This document shows, piece by piece, positions 24,287-34,061 of a stretch of 64,000 nt of DNA. The notes beneath the pieces are model-generated. The model was given only the letters and a program-made list of their open reading frames with translations. It was not told the origin of the DNA and searched no databases. The stretch covers positions 930,001 through 994,000 of the forward strand of contig NZ_CP063808.1 of assembly GCF_018128905.1 (NCBI RefSeq), written 5' to 3'. The translations under genes and the position numbers were made by a program. Positions within the stretch are counted from its first letter, which is position 1. Each line of letters starts with the position of its first letter. The stretch comes from Streptomyces sp. A2-16. GTDB lineage: Bacteria > Actinomycetota > Actinomycetes > Streptomycetales > Streptomycetaceae.

Positions 24287-26326
24287 TTGAGACAGTCCAT
24301 GCGCCGCCGTGCCGCGGCGCTCGCGACCGCGGCGGCGCTCGCCGCGGTGGGCACCCTGGCCGCCGCTCCCGGCGCCGCCGCCGACGACGCGGGGCCCTGG
24401 CCGGGCACCGAGGGCCGGATCCTCACCGACGGCCCGGTGCTCGTCGATACCGCCACCGGCAAGCAGACCGCGGTGCCCAACACCGCCGGCTGGTATGCCG
24501 CCTGGGCCCCGGACGGCAGCCGGCTGGTCACCTCCTGGAGCCAGATCAGCAGCATCCGCCCCAGCGGCGGCGCGAAGTTCGACCTGCCCTGGGCGGAGGG
24601 AATGCGCTCCAGCGCCCAGTACCAGGACCTCACCTTCTGGTGGGGCGGCCGTTACGTCGTCTTCTCGACCGGCGGCCAGCTCGCCTACGGCCCCTCCGAC
24701 GCCTCCTGGGCGCCCCGCCCGCTGCTGTCGTCGGCCCTGGAGCCGTCCACCGTCTGCGACACCGACCCGACGGTGAGCCCGTCCGGCACGGTCGCCTTCG
24801 AACGCCGTATCAACTACGGCTGCTACGACAACGCCGGCGTGTACGTGTACGACCCGTCCGCCAAGACGGTCAAGCGGGTCCTCACCGACGCCGGGCAGCC
24901 CGCCTACTCGCCCGACGGCAGCAGGCTGGCCTTCGTCCGCGCCGACGCCGACGGCAAGCAGCAGATCTTCACGGCCAAGGCCGACGGAACCGGCGTCGAG
25001 CAGCTCACCACCGGCCCGGGCTACGCCGCCAACCCGTCCTGGTCGCCCACCGGCAAGCGCATCGTCTTCGACGCGCACACCACGGGCGACAGCACCGACG
25101 TACAGACCACCGAGTACGCCGACGTGGCCACCGGTGAGCGCACGGCCGTCCCGGGCACCCCGCAGGGCAGCAACCCCAGCTGGCAGCCGCTGCGCAAGAA
25201 CAACACCGCCCGGATCTGGGGCTCCGGCAGCACCCCGACCGTCGTCGCGGCCTCCCGCTGGACCTGGAACAAGGTCGGCACCAGCGTGCCGGGCCTGATG
25301 GACGCCAAGGCGGCCGTGCTGACCAACCAGGACAGCACCGCGTACTCGCTGACCGCGCCCGCGCTGGCCGGCAAGAAGCAGGGGCCGGTCCTCGCGACCC
25401 CGAAGGGCGGGCTGTCGGCGGCGGTGAAGGCCGAGCTGAAGCGGGTGCTGAAGCGGGGCGCCAACGTCTACCTCCTCGGCAACACGTCCGTCCTGAGCTC
25501 CGCGGTCACCTCTCAGGTGAAGTCCCTCGGCTTCACGCCCAAGCGGCTGACCGGCGCGGACCGCTTCACGACCTCGGTCGCCGTCGCCAAGACGATCACC
25601 ACCAGTCCGAAGTACGTCTTCCTGGCCTCCGGCACCGACGCCTACGCGTCCCTCCCCGCCGCCGCCGCGGCCGGCGCCGACGGCACGAGCAGCGCGGGCG
25701 GTCTGGTCCTGACCAACGGCAAGACGCTGACGTCGTCGGTGAAGTCGTACCTCAACGGTCTGAACCCCAACAAGACCATGGTCATCCCGGTGGGTTCGGA
25801 CGCCCGGTACGCGCTGACCCACACGAACTTCTCGCGGTGGCCCTCCTCGTACTCGTACTACCCGATCTCGGGGAAGACCCGGGCGGCCCTCTCGGTGGCC
25901 GTCGCCAAGTTCTGGTGGAGCACGCCGGGCAACGTCGCCCTCGCCTACTCCAGTTCCTGGCGCGACGGACTGTCCGCGGCCGGGGCGATGAACGTCTTCG
26001 GGCCGCTGCTGTGGACCTCCCGCGCCAGCCTCTCGTCCGAGCTGACGAGCTATCTGCTGCGCGAGTCCGCGAGCACCAACTCCGTGATCGCCTTCGGCGG
26101 CACCGGCAACCTCTCGGCGGGCACCCTCTCCTCGGCGGGCGCCTCGGTCGCGGCGAACGGCGCACAGGTCGTCTACACGCCGTTCCGCAACGGCGACGAG
26201 CCGGCCGGCGCCCGCATGAGCGCCCTGCGCACCGGCGAGGAGGTCCGGAGCGCCACCGCGGCGCGGACCGGGCCGGTGGGCGCCGACCCGCACCTGGAGT
26301 CGCTCAGGACGGTCCAGCACCAGTAG
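24287..26326 (+). CDS. Secreted TolB-like beta-propeller protein with C-terminal cell wall-binding repeats (CWB2)
   Basis: A 679-residue exported protein. After a signal peptide (about residues 1-35), residues about 40-310 form a PD40/TolB-like propeller, with YSPDGSRLAFVRADADG and PSWSPTGKRIVFDAH. Residues about 320-640 look like three CWB2 repeats, marked by RLTGADRFTTSVAVAKTI. CWB2 modules anchor proteins non-covalently to wall polymers in firmicutes; in Streptomyces the ligand is unclear. The start is TTG 24287, because GGGGGG lies eight bases upstream; ATG 24299 is an alternative. Its last 23 bp overlap the convergent methyltransferase gene. Confidence 0.85.
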   Translation: MRQSMRRRAAALATAAALAAVGTLAAAPGAAADDAGPWPGTEGRILTDGPVLVDTATGKQTAVPNTAGWYAAWAPDGSRLVTSWSQISSIRPSGGAKFDLPWAEGMRSSAQYQDLTFWWGGRYVVFSTGGQLAYGPSDASWAPRPLLSSALEPSTVCDTDPTVSPSGTVAFERRINYGCYDNAGVYVYDPSAKTVKRVLTDAGQPAYSPDGSRLAFVRADADGKQQIFTAKADGTGVEQLTTGPGYAANPSWSPTGKRIVFDAHTTGDSTDVQTTEYADVATGERTAVPGTPQGSNPSWQPLRKNNTARIWGSGSTPTVVAASRWTWNKVGTSVPGLMDAKAAVLTNQDSTAYSLTAPALAGKKQGPVLATPKGGLSAAVKAELKRVLKRGANVYLLGNTSVLSSAVTSQVKSLGFTPKRLTGADRFTTSVAVAKTITTSPKYVFLASGTDAYASLPAAAAAGADGTSSAGGLVLTNGKTLTSSVKSYLNGLNPNKTMVIPVGSDARYALTHTNFSRWPSSYSYYPISGKTRAALSVAVAKFWWSTPGNVALAYSSSWRDGLSAAGAMNVFGPLLWTSRASLSSELTSYLLRESASTNSVIAFGGTGNLSAGTLSSAGASVAANGAQVVYTPFRNGDEPAGARMSALRTGEEVRSATAARTGPVGADPHLESLRTVQHQ

Positions 26327-27497
26327 GCGGCCCGGCGGGGGCGCCGATCAGCATGGTCGGCGCCCCCGCGACCCGGGTCAGGAACACGGTCGCCGAGTGC
26401 GGCCCCTGCGGCTTCGGCAGCGCCTTGCGCCGCAGCTCCTCCGGCTCGACGGCCGACCCCCGCTTCTTCACGGTCAGGATCCCGACCTCGCGTTCCCGCA
26501 GCAGGGCCTTCAACTTCTTGACGTTGAAGGGGAGTCGATCGGTGATCTCGTACGCCGTGGCGTACGGCGTCGGCCGCAGGGTGTCGGCCGTGATGTACGC
26601 GATGGTGGCGTCCAGCAGTCCGCCGCCCACCTCCTCGGCCACCTCGGCGACCAGATGGGCGCGGATGACGGCGCCGTCGGGCTCGTACAAGTACCGCCCG
26701 ACGGGCCGGACCTCGGGGTCGGGAAGACCCCGGCCGAGCAGGGTCCGCGGTCCCGGCAGCAGGGTCGCCCGGACCGCCTCCGGCGCGGTGCCGAACCACA
26801 GCACCGCCTCCTTCACGTCCCCGCCGTCGGAGATCCACTCCGCCTCGGCCTCCGCGGGCACCGCCTCGTGCGGAATGCCGGGCGCCACCTTCAGCGCGGC
26901 GTGCGGGGCCTTCAGGGCCGCCTGCACGGCCCAGGACAGCGGCGGCGAGTACGCCTCCGGATCGAAGATGCGGCCCCGGCCGCCCCGCCGCGCGGGATCC
27001 ACGAACACGGCGTCGTACGCGGCCGTGTCGACCTCCGTGACATCCGCCTCCCGCACCTCGATCAGGCCGGCGAGTCCCAGCGCGTCCGCGTTCGCCCGCG
27101 CGGCCGCCGCCGTCAGCGGGTCCCGGTCCACCGCGAGGACCCGGATGCCGGCCCGGGCCAGCGCGATCGCGTCACCGCCGATCCCGCAGCACAGGTCGGC
27201 GACCGACCGCACCCCGAGCGCGGCGAAGCGCTCGGCGCGATAGGCCGCCACGCTCGCCCGCGTGGCCTGCTCGACCCCGTTCGGGGTGAAGAACATCCGC
27301 CCCGCGTCCTCGGCCCCGAACTTCACGGCCGCCCGCTGCCGCAGCCGGGCCTGGCCGAGCGCGGCGGAGACCAGTTCGGCGGGGTGCTCACGGCGCAGCC
27401 GGGTGGCGACGGCGAGTTCGTCGGCCGGGGCGGTGCCGCGCACTTCGTCGAGGAGGGCACGGCCCTCGGGGGTGAGGAGGGGGGCGAGGTCGTTCAC
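26304..27497 (-). CDS. Class I SAM-dependent methyltransferase with THUMP-like domain
   Basis: A 397-residue methyltransferase. The SAM-binding motif I is VADLCCGIGGDAIALA near residue 100, and FVDPARRGGRGRIFDPEAYSPP near residue 180 fits an RNA-type catalytic or substrate loop. The C-terminal region (about 300-390) resembles the THUMP-like domain seen in related actinobacterial proteins, so an RNA substrate is plausible but unproven. The frame is open upstream to 28412; GTG 27495-27497 (VNDLAPLLTPEG) is chosen from where family-like sequence begins. There is no clear Shine-Dalgarno sequence. It overlaps the CWB2 gene tail to tail. Confidence 0.85.
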   Translation of the reverse strand: MNDLAPLLTPEGRALLDEVRGTAPADELAVATRLRREHPAELVSAALGQARLRQRAAVKFGAEDAGRMFFTPNGVEQATRASVAAYRAERFAALGVRSVADLCCGIGGDAIALARAGIRVLAVDRDPLTAAAARANADALGLAGLIEVREADVTEVDTAAYDAVFVDPARRGGRGRIFDPEAYSPPLSWAVQAALKAPHAALKVAPGIPHEAVPAEAEAEWISDGGDVKEAVLWFGTAPEAVRATLLPGPRTLLGRGLPDPEVRPVGRYLYEPDGAVIRAHLVAEVAEEVGGGLLDATIAYITADTLRPTPYATAYEITDRLPFNVKKLKALLREREVGILTVKKRGSAVEPEELRRKALPKPQGPHSATVFLTRVAGAPTMLIGAPAGPPTGAGPS

Positions 27498-27608
27498 CGG
27501 GTCATTGTGGGCCAGTCGGTGGACGGTCCGCCTCCGGCGGCGGTGTCGGCCCGGCCGCGAGGCCGTGACCTGCGAAGATCCGGCCCCATGGGAACAGTAG
27601 GACAAAAC

Positions 27609-27620
27609 TATAAAAATGGT
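27609..27620 (+). promoter_or_regulatory. Putative -10 box for a leaderless transcript of the first deacetylase
   Basis: TATAAA at 27609-27614 lies six bases before the in-frame GTG at 27621. That spacing would start transcription at or next to the start codon. No ribosome-binding site precedes this GTG, and AT-rich sequence is very unusual here. I see no good -35 hexamer. Confidence 0.5.
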
Positions 27621-28523
27621 GTGTTGAGGGTGTCGGTCCGCAGCGGCCTCGTCCTCCTGGCAGTGGCCGCCCTGGTCTCCGGCTGCGCCCGCCCGGACGG
27701 CACCGACGTCCGCGGGCGGCGCCCCCTCGGAGCACCCCCGGCGCCCGGCGCCGACGTCCAGGCCGACAAGGTCCGCATCCAGGCCGCCCGGCTCCGTGCC
27801 GAACAGGCCCGGATCGCCACCGCCAGACGCTGGGGCCTCAAGCAGGTCCCGCTCACGGCCCCGCCGGCGCCCGCGGAGAAACCCCGCATCACCACCCGCC
27901 GCGGTTTCGAGGTCGACGGTCACGAGGAGAAGGGGCTGCCGCCGGTCTTCACCACGATCCCGACCCGGCAGAAGATCGTCTTCCTCACCATCGACGACGG
28001 CGCCGAGAAGGACCCCGCGTTCCTGCGGATGATGAGCGACCTGAACATCCCGTACACCGCCTTCCTCAGCGACTACCTGGTCAAGGAGGACTACGGGTAC
28101 TTCGCGAGGATGCGGGACCGGGGAGTGACCCTCAACAACCACACCCTCCACCACCCCTACCTGCCCGGACTGTCGTACGCCCGTCAGAAGCGCGAGATCT
28201 GCGGGATGCAGGACGTCATCGAGAAGCGCTACGGCACACGGCCCGCGCTCTTCCGCCCGCCCTACGGCAACTACAACGAGAACACCCTGCGCGCGGCCAG
28301 GTCCTGCGGCATCAAGTACGCGCCGATCTGGAACGAGGAGGTCTTCGTCGACCACTGGGAGTACCGCGAGTGGGACCGGGAGATCCACCCCGGCGACATC
28401 GTGCTCAGCCACTTCCGCGGCCGGAGCGACTGGAAGGGCACGATGCCCGACATGGTCCGCCGCTTCCTGGACAAGGTCACGGCCGAGGGATACGCCGTCG
28501 CCCGCCTCGAGGACTACCTGTGA
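27621..28523 (+). CDS. Lipoprotein polysaccharide deacetylase (NodB domain), first of a tandem pair
   Basis: A 300-residue exported lipoprotein. The signal LVLLAVAALVSGC gives a lipobox with the lipidated Cys near residue 22. After a charged linker, the NodB/CE4 domain has FLTIDDGAEKD (metal and catalytic Asp), NNHTLHHPYL (the HxxxH metal His pair) and FRPPYGNY. Such enzymes remove acetyl groups from peptidoglycan or related polysaccharides. The start is GTG 27621, with GTG 27630 also in frame, and the transcript may be leaderless. It overlaps the next gene by 4 bp. Confidence 0.87.
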   Translation: MLRVSVRSGLVLLAVAALVSGCARPDGTDVRGRRPLGAPPAPGADVQADKVRIQAARLRAEQARIATARRWGLKQVPLTAPPAPAEKPRITTRRGFEVDGHEEKGLPPVFTTIPTRQKIVFLTIDDGAEKDPAFLRMMSDLNIPYTAFLSDYLVKEDYGYFARMRDRGVTLNNHTLHHPYLPGLSYARQKREICGMQDVIEKRYGTRPALFRPPYGNYNENTLRAARSCGIKYAPIWNEEVFVDHWEYREWDREIHPGDIVLSHFRGRSDWKGTMPDMVRRFLDKVTAEGYAVARLEDYL

Positions 28524-29317
28524 GACCGCGGACCCTGGTCGCCGCGGGGCTGGCCGTCGTACTCCTGTCCGGCTGCGCCCAGTCCGTCGACCCCATCGAA
28601 CGGCTGGGCAAGAAGGCGGCGCAGCGAGTGGGGTCGTACGGCCCCGCGGGCGCGGACGGACGGCCGTACCGCCACTGGGGCCTCACGGCTCCGCTGCCGG
28701 CACCCCCGCGGGTGCCGGCGCGCGTCACGGCCGGCCGGGGCGGTCCGCCGCCGGTCGTCAGGCGGGTCGAGACGTCCGACAGGGTCGTCTTCCTCACCTA
28801 CGACGACGGCGCCGAGAAGGACCCGCGCTTCGTCGACCTGGTCCGCGAACTGCGGCTGCCCGTCAGCATGTTCCTCACGGACAGCGTCGTCGGCCCCGGG
28901 TACGGCCACTTCGCCCGCCTCCAGTCGGTCGGCGCGAGCATCCAGAACCACACCCTCGACCACCCCGCCCTGCGCGGCCTGCCGTACAGCGGCCAGCGCG
29001 CGGAGATCTGCGGCCAGCAGGAGAAGGTGCGCTCCCGCTTCGGCATCCGGCCCCGGCTCTTCCGGCCCCCGTACGGCACGTACGACGGCACGACCCTGCG
29101 GGCGGCGGCCGACTGCGGGCTGGCGGCGGTGGTGCTGTGGAGCGTGGCGGTGGAGGGCGATGCCGTGGAGCGGCCGCTGAGGGCCGGGGACATCGTGTCG
29201 GTGGCGTCGGGGGAGGAGACGGGGACCGGGGCGGGCCTGACGGACCGGACGGTGGCGGTGCTGCGGGAGATCGCCCGCCGGGGGCTGACGGTGGGGCGCC
29301 TGGAGGACTATCTGTAG
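28520..29317 (+). CDS. Lipoprotein polysaccharide deacetylase (NodB domain), second of a tandem pair
   Basis: A 265-residue paralogue of the preceding gene, translationally coupled through GTGA at 28520. The lipobox VVLLSGC puts the lipidated Cys near residue 19. The NodB motifs FLTYDDGAEKD, QNHTLDHPAL and FRPPYGTY are complete, so it should be active. The C-terminus VGRLEDYL mirrors ARLEDYL of the neighbour, supporting a recent duplication. The two may differ in substrate or timing. Confidence 0.88.
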   Translation: MRPRTLVAAGLAVVLLSGCAQSVDPIERLGKKAAQRVGSYGPAGADGRPYRHWGLTAPLPAPPRVPARVTAGRGGPPPVVRRVETSDRVVFLTYDDGAEKDPRFVDLVRELRLPVSMFLTDSVVGPGYGHFARLQSVGASIQNHTLDHPALRGLPYSGQRAEICGQQEKVRSRFGIRPRLFRPPYGTYDGTTLRAAADCGLAAVVLWSVAVEGDAVERPLRAGDIVSVASGEETGTGAGLTDRTVAVLREIARRGLTVGRLEDYL

Positions 29318-29360
29318 GAGGCCGCGAAGGCCCCGTCGGCACCCCCCGCCGGAGACGCGA

Positions 29361-29387
29361 TTGGCACTCCGCTTGACCGAGTGCTAA
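29361..29387. promoter_or_regulatory. CIRCE operator 1 (HrcA site) of groESL
   Basis: TTGGCACTC (29361-29369), 9 bp, then GAGTGCTAA (29379-29387) match the CIRCE consensus TTAGCACTC-N9-GAGTGCTAA with one mismatch. It covers the -35 element of the groES promoter, so HrcA binding would block RNA polymerase. Confidence 0.93.
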
Positions 29388-29402
29388 TCGCGGTCATAGT
29401 CT
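29374..29402 (+). promoter_or_regulatory. Vegetative-type promoter of groES-groEL1
   Basis: TTGACC at 29374-29379 and TAGTCT at 29397-29402 with a 17-bp spacer fit an HrdB-type promoter. The -35 lies in the spacer of the first CIRCE. Confidence 0.6.
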
Positions 29403-29407
29403 CAGGT

Positions 29408-29434
29408 CTGGCACTCCCCCCTGGAGAGTGCCAA
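29408..29434. promoter_or_regulatory. CIRCE operator 2 of groESL
   Basis: CTGGCACTC (29408-29416), 9 bp, then GAGTGCCAA (29426-29434) form a second inverted repeat with CIRCE geometry, downstream of the probable transcription start. It may add cooperative HrcA repression or act in the transcript leader. Confidence 0.85.
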
Positions 29435-29533
29435 CACAGCGACGGGCAGGTCCGGCACCCGCGACGACGGATCCACCTGGTCGCCACCTCAGACAGTTAA
29501 CCCCGTGAGATCTCCGAAGGGGGAGGTCGGATC

Positions 29534-29842
29534 GTGACGACCACCAGCTCCAAGGTTGCCATCAAGCCGCTCGAGGACCGCATTGTGGTCCAGCCGCTCG
29601 ACGCCGAGCAGACCACCGCCTCTGGCCTGGTCATCCCGGACACCGCCAAGGAGAAGCCCCAGGAGGGCGTCGTCCTGGCCGTGGGCCCGGGCCGCTTCGA
29701 GAACGGCGAGCGTCTGCCGCTCGACGTCCAGACCGGCGACATCGTGCTGTACAGCAAGTACGGCGGCACCGAGGTGAAGTACAACGGCGAGGAGTACCTC
29801 GTCCTCTCGGCCCGCGACGTGCTCGCGATCATCGAGAAGTAA
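29534..29842 (+). CDS. groES: Co-chaperonin GroES
   Basis: A 102-residue GroES that forms the lid of the GroEL folding chamber. It has [21 protein letters not shown], the mobile-loop region, and [22 protein letters not shown]. Start GTG 29534 follows GGGGGAGGTCGGATC. It is co-transcribed with groEL1 120 bp downstream and controlled by the two CIRCE sites. Confidence 0.97.
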   Translation: MTTTSSKVAIKPLEDRIVVQPLDAEQTTASGLVIPDTAKEKPQEGVVLAVGPGRFENGERLPLDVQTGDIVLYSKYGGTEVKYNGEEYLVLSARDVLAIIEK

Positions 29843-29952
29843 TTCACCTCAAGCACATTCTGCTTGTGAGCTGCGCCCCGGGCCCCCGCCACCTTATGAA
29901 GCCGGGCGTCTGGGGCGCAGTTCGTTTCACCCACGTTTTTCGAGAGGGCTGA

Positions 29953-31587
<1,635 letters not shown>

Positions 31588-31613
31588 GCCCAGCGCTCAC
31601 AGGTCGCAAGGAG

Positions 31614-31648
31614 GCCCCCGTTCCCTCTGAGGGAACGGGGGCTTTCCC
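31614..31648 (+). terminator. Strong terminator after groEL1
   Basis: A perfect 12-bp stem, GCCCCCGTTCCC and GGGAACGGGGGC, with a 5-base loop is followed by TTTCCCC, 26 bases after the groEL1 stop. It also lies upstream of the end of the convergent gene. Confidence 0.85.
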
Positions 31649-31708
31649 CTTCGCGGGTCTTCGTGGGTCACCGTGGGTCTTCTCGGGTCTTCGCGGTTCC
31701 GAGGGGCC

Positions 31709-32398
31709 CTACTTCCCGAGTACCCCCAGTTGTTCCATCAGCCCCGCACGGTCGTACTGCCACCAGCCCTCGCAGATCCGCCCGTCCCGGAACCGGTGCC
31801 AGGTGGTGCCGGTCATGGTGACGTTCTGTCCGCTCGCCGGGATGCCCACGAACTCGCCGGTGTGCTTGCCGGCCCAGGTCCAGCGGGTGCACACCCGGTC
31901 GCCCTGGGCGATCTGGTCGTCCACCCGGAAGGTGAAGTCGAAGGCCTGCCGCCACCCCTCGTACTCCTCGCGCGCCGCCGCGAGCCCCAGATCCGCGGGG
32001 TTGGCCGGATCGTGGTCGAGGTAGTCGTCGGCGAACCGCTCGAACAGCTCCGCCGTCCCGGCCCGCCCGGCGTGCTCGAAGAACTCCCGCGCGACACCCG
32101 GGTTCAGCTGCTCGTCCCGCACCACGTCCAGATCCGTGAAGGTCGGCATCTCGTCACAGAGCGCGACCATCCCCTGGAAGATGCGTTCCGTCTCCGGAAG
32201 CCCCGAATTCCGCATCGCCTCCTCGTACGACGGGAACTCCACGATCTCGACGAAGTGCGACGCGTCGGACCGGTCCTTGCCGACCACCGCGTGCGTCGCC
32301 GTCCGCTTGCCCTTGGTCTGCTCGACCCATGTGTCCATCAGCCGATCCATCTCGTCGAAACGGCTGGTCCTGCAGTCGATGAGCTGTACGAAGGTCAT
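31709..32398 (-). CDS. SnoaL-like ester cyclase with N-terminal dimeric alpha-beta barrel domain
   Basis: A 229-residue protein. Residues 1 to about 95 read as a small ferredoxin-like domain (FVQLIDCRTSRFDEMDRLM, HFVEIVEFPSYEEAM). Residues about 100-225 match the SnoaL-like ester-cyclase pattern: FADDYLDHDPANPADLG, TGEFVGIPASGQNVTMTGTTWHRFRDGRICEGWW. The pocket may bind a small polyketide-like or other hydrophobic ligand. The start is ATG 32398, with GGAGG upstream, instead of the longer frame. It is convergent with groEL1. Confidence 0.8.
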   Translation of the reverse strand: MTFVQLIDCRTSRFDEMDRLMDTWVEQTKGKRTATHAVVGKDRSDASHFVEIVEFPSYEEAMRNSGLPETERIFQGMVALCDEMPTFTDLDVVRDEQLNPGVAREFFEHAGRAGTAELFERFADDYLDHDPANPADLGLAAAREEYEGWRQAFDFTFRVDDQIAQGDRVCTRWTWAGKHTGEFVGIPASGQNVTMTGTTWHRFRDGRICEGWWQYDRAGLMEQLGVLGK

Positions 32399-32488
32399 GC
32401 CACCATCGCCTCCGGCCCCCCTGGGTCCGGCATTACGGCACCATTGTCCGCCCGTCGGCAGCATGGCGGCATGCGCTGGCCGCAACGG

Positions 32489-33262
32489 TCACTGCGGACC
32501 GTACTTGCGCCCCGTCCTCGACGTGATCCCGCCCAGCAGCCCCCGCGGCGCCACCTTCACCAACCCCATCAGGGCCTTGTACCGCGGGTCCGGGATCGAC
32601 AGGGTCTTGCCGTGGGACAGGTCGGTGAGGGCCGCGGCGACCAGCTTGTCCGCGTCGAGCCACATCCAGCCGGGGATGTTGTCCGTGCCCATCCCGGCGC
32701 GCTGGTGGAACTCGGTCCGCACGAACCCCGGGCACAGGGCCATCAGCCGGACCCCGCTCCCCGCCAGATCCCGCGCCGCGCCCTGAGTGAACTGCACGAC
32801 CCACGCCTTCGAGGCGCCGTACGTCCCGCGCGGCACGAACGCGGCCACCGACGCGACGTTCACGACACCTCCGCGCCCCCGCTCCCGCATCGCCTCCGTC
32901 GCCGCCGACGTCAGCCGCAGCACCGCCTCGCAGTGCACCTTGAGCATCTTCAGCTCGTCCGCCATGGAGACGTCGAGATAGCGGCCCTTGTTGCCGAACC
33001 CGGCGTTGTTGACGAGGAGGTCGACAGGGGACCTGCGGTCGGAGAGGCGGGCGGCGACCGCCTCGATGCCGGGGTCCGTGGCAAGGTCGGCGGTGAGGAC
33101 CTCGGCCTCGATGCCGTGGCGGTCGTGGAGCTCGGTCGCCTGTTCCTGGAGCCGCTTGGTGTCGCGGGCCACCAGCACCAGGTTGTGCCCGTCAGCCGCC
33201 AGCCGTCGTGCGAACGCGGCACCGATGCCCGCGGTCGATCCCGTAATCAATGCCGTTGTCAT
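32489..33262 (-). CDS. Short-chain dehydrogenase/reductase
   Basis: A 257-residue classical SDR. The cofactor-binding TGSTAGIGAAFA is near residue 7, NNAGFGNKG near 90, and the active site has NVASVAAFVPRGTYGASK near 140-155 (Ser, Tyr and Lys present). ARD after the second strand suggests NADPH preference, as an inference. The start is ATG 33262. It is followed after 90 bp by the ester cyclase-like gene. The substrate is unknown. Confidence 0.9.
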   Translation of the reverse strand: MTTALITGSTAGIGAAFARRLAADGHNLVLVARDTKRLQEQATELHDRHGIEAEVLTADLATDPGIEAVAARLSDRRSPVDLLVNNAGFGNKGRYLDVSMADELKMLKVHCEAVLRLTSAATEAMRERGRGGVVNVASVAAFVPRGTYGASKAWVVQFTQGAARDLAGSGVRLMALCPGFVRTEFHQRAGMGTDNIPGWMWLDADKLVAAALTDLSHGKTLSIPDPRYKALMGLVKVAPRGLLGGITSRTGRKYGPQ

Positions 33263-33312
33263 GGCGCAAGGTTAATGACCGGGACCGACAGCGTCCGCTT
33301 GCCGGGGACCCG

Positions 33313-33981
33313 TCAGGCGCCGTGCTTCTCCACATACTCCAGCGCCCACTGCCGCACCTCCGGATGCAGCGCCTCGCCCGCCGCCAACAGCCTTGGCTGC
33401 AGCGGCCGTTCGGTGGTCATCGCCCGGAACGCCAGGGCGACCGTCACCTCGTGGTCCGGCCGGTGCACGATCTCGACCGGGTCCCCGGCACGGATCTCAC
33501 CGGGCTGGATCACCCGCAGGTACGCGCCCGGCGCGCCCTTCTGCGTGAACCGCTTCACCCAGCGCTGCTCGCCCATGTGGCCCTGGAAGGTGCCGCACGG
33601 GATCCGCGCGCTGGTGACCTCCAGCACCACGTCCGGCCCGATGCGCCAGCGTTCGCCGATCCGCGCGCCGGAGACGTCGATGCCCTCGGTCGTGATGTTC
33701 TCGCCGAAGGCACCGTTGGCCAGTGTGCGGCCCAGCTCGTCCTGCCACTCGTCCAGGTCCTCGCGCGCCATCGCGTACACCGCCTGGTCGTCGCCGCCGT
33801 GGTGCTGCTTCTTGCACACCGCGTCCCCGGCGAGCGCGCTCCCGCCGATGCCCTTGGGACCGGGCGCGGCCACCCGCACCGGTCCGCCGGCCGGCCGCTT
33901 GTCGATACCGGTGACGCCCTCCGGATTGTCCGTGTACGGAACGGCCTTCGCGCGGCCCAGATTCACCGACAGAAGCTTCAT
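33313..33981 (-). CDS. MOSC domain protein (YiiM-like)
   Basis: A 222-residue MOSC-domain protein, the family fused to or related to molybdenum cofactor sulfurases. Visible motifs are KLLSVNLGRAKAV at the N-terminus, DQAVYAMAREDLDEW, ANGAFGENITTEGIDVS and TSARIPCGTFQGHMG, which carries the conserved Cys near residue 137. The start is ATG 33981. It is divergent from a LysR gene by 80 bp, so that regulator may control it. The substrate is unknown; related proteins handle N-hydroxylated compounds. Confidence 0.85.
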   Translation of the reverse strand: MKLLSVNLGRAKAVPYTDNPEGVTGIDKRPAGGPVRVAAPGPKGIGGSALAGDAVCKKQHHGGDDQAVYAMAREDLDEWQDELGRTLANGAFGENITTEGIDVSGARIGERWRIGPDVVLEVTSARIPCGTFQGHMGEQRWVKRFTQKGAPGAYLRVIQPGEIRAGDPVEIVHRPDHEVTVALAFRAMTTERPLQPRLLAAGEALHPEVRQWALEYVEKHGA

Positions 33982-34061
33982 GGCGGCACGGTAGGACACC
34001 AGCACTCAAAGGTGCCACGCATTATTGGGCGCCATGTCAAAGCGCGTCTTATCCTCGAAGG

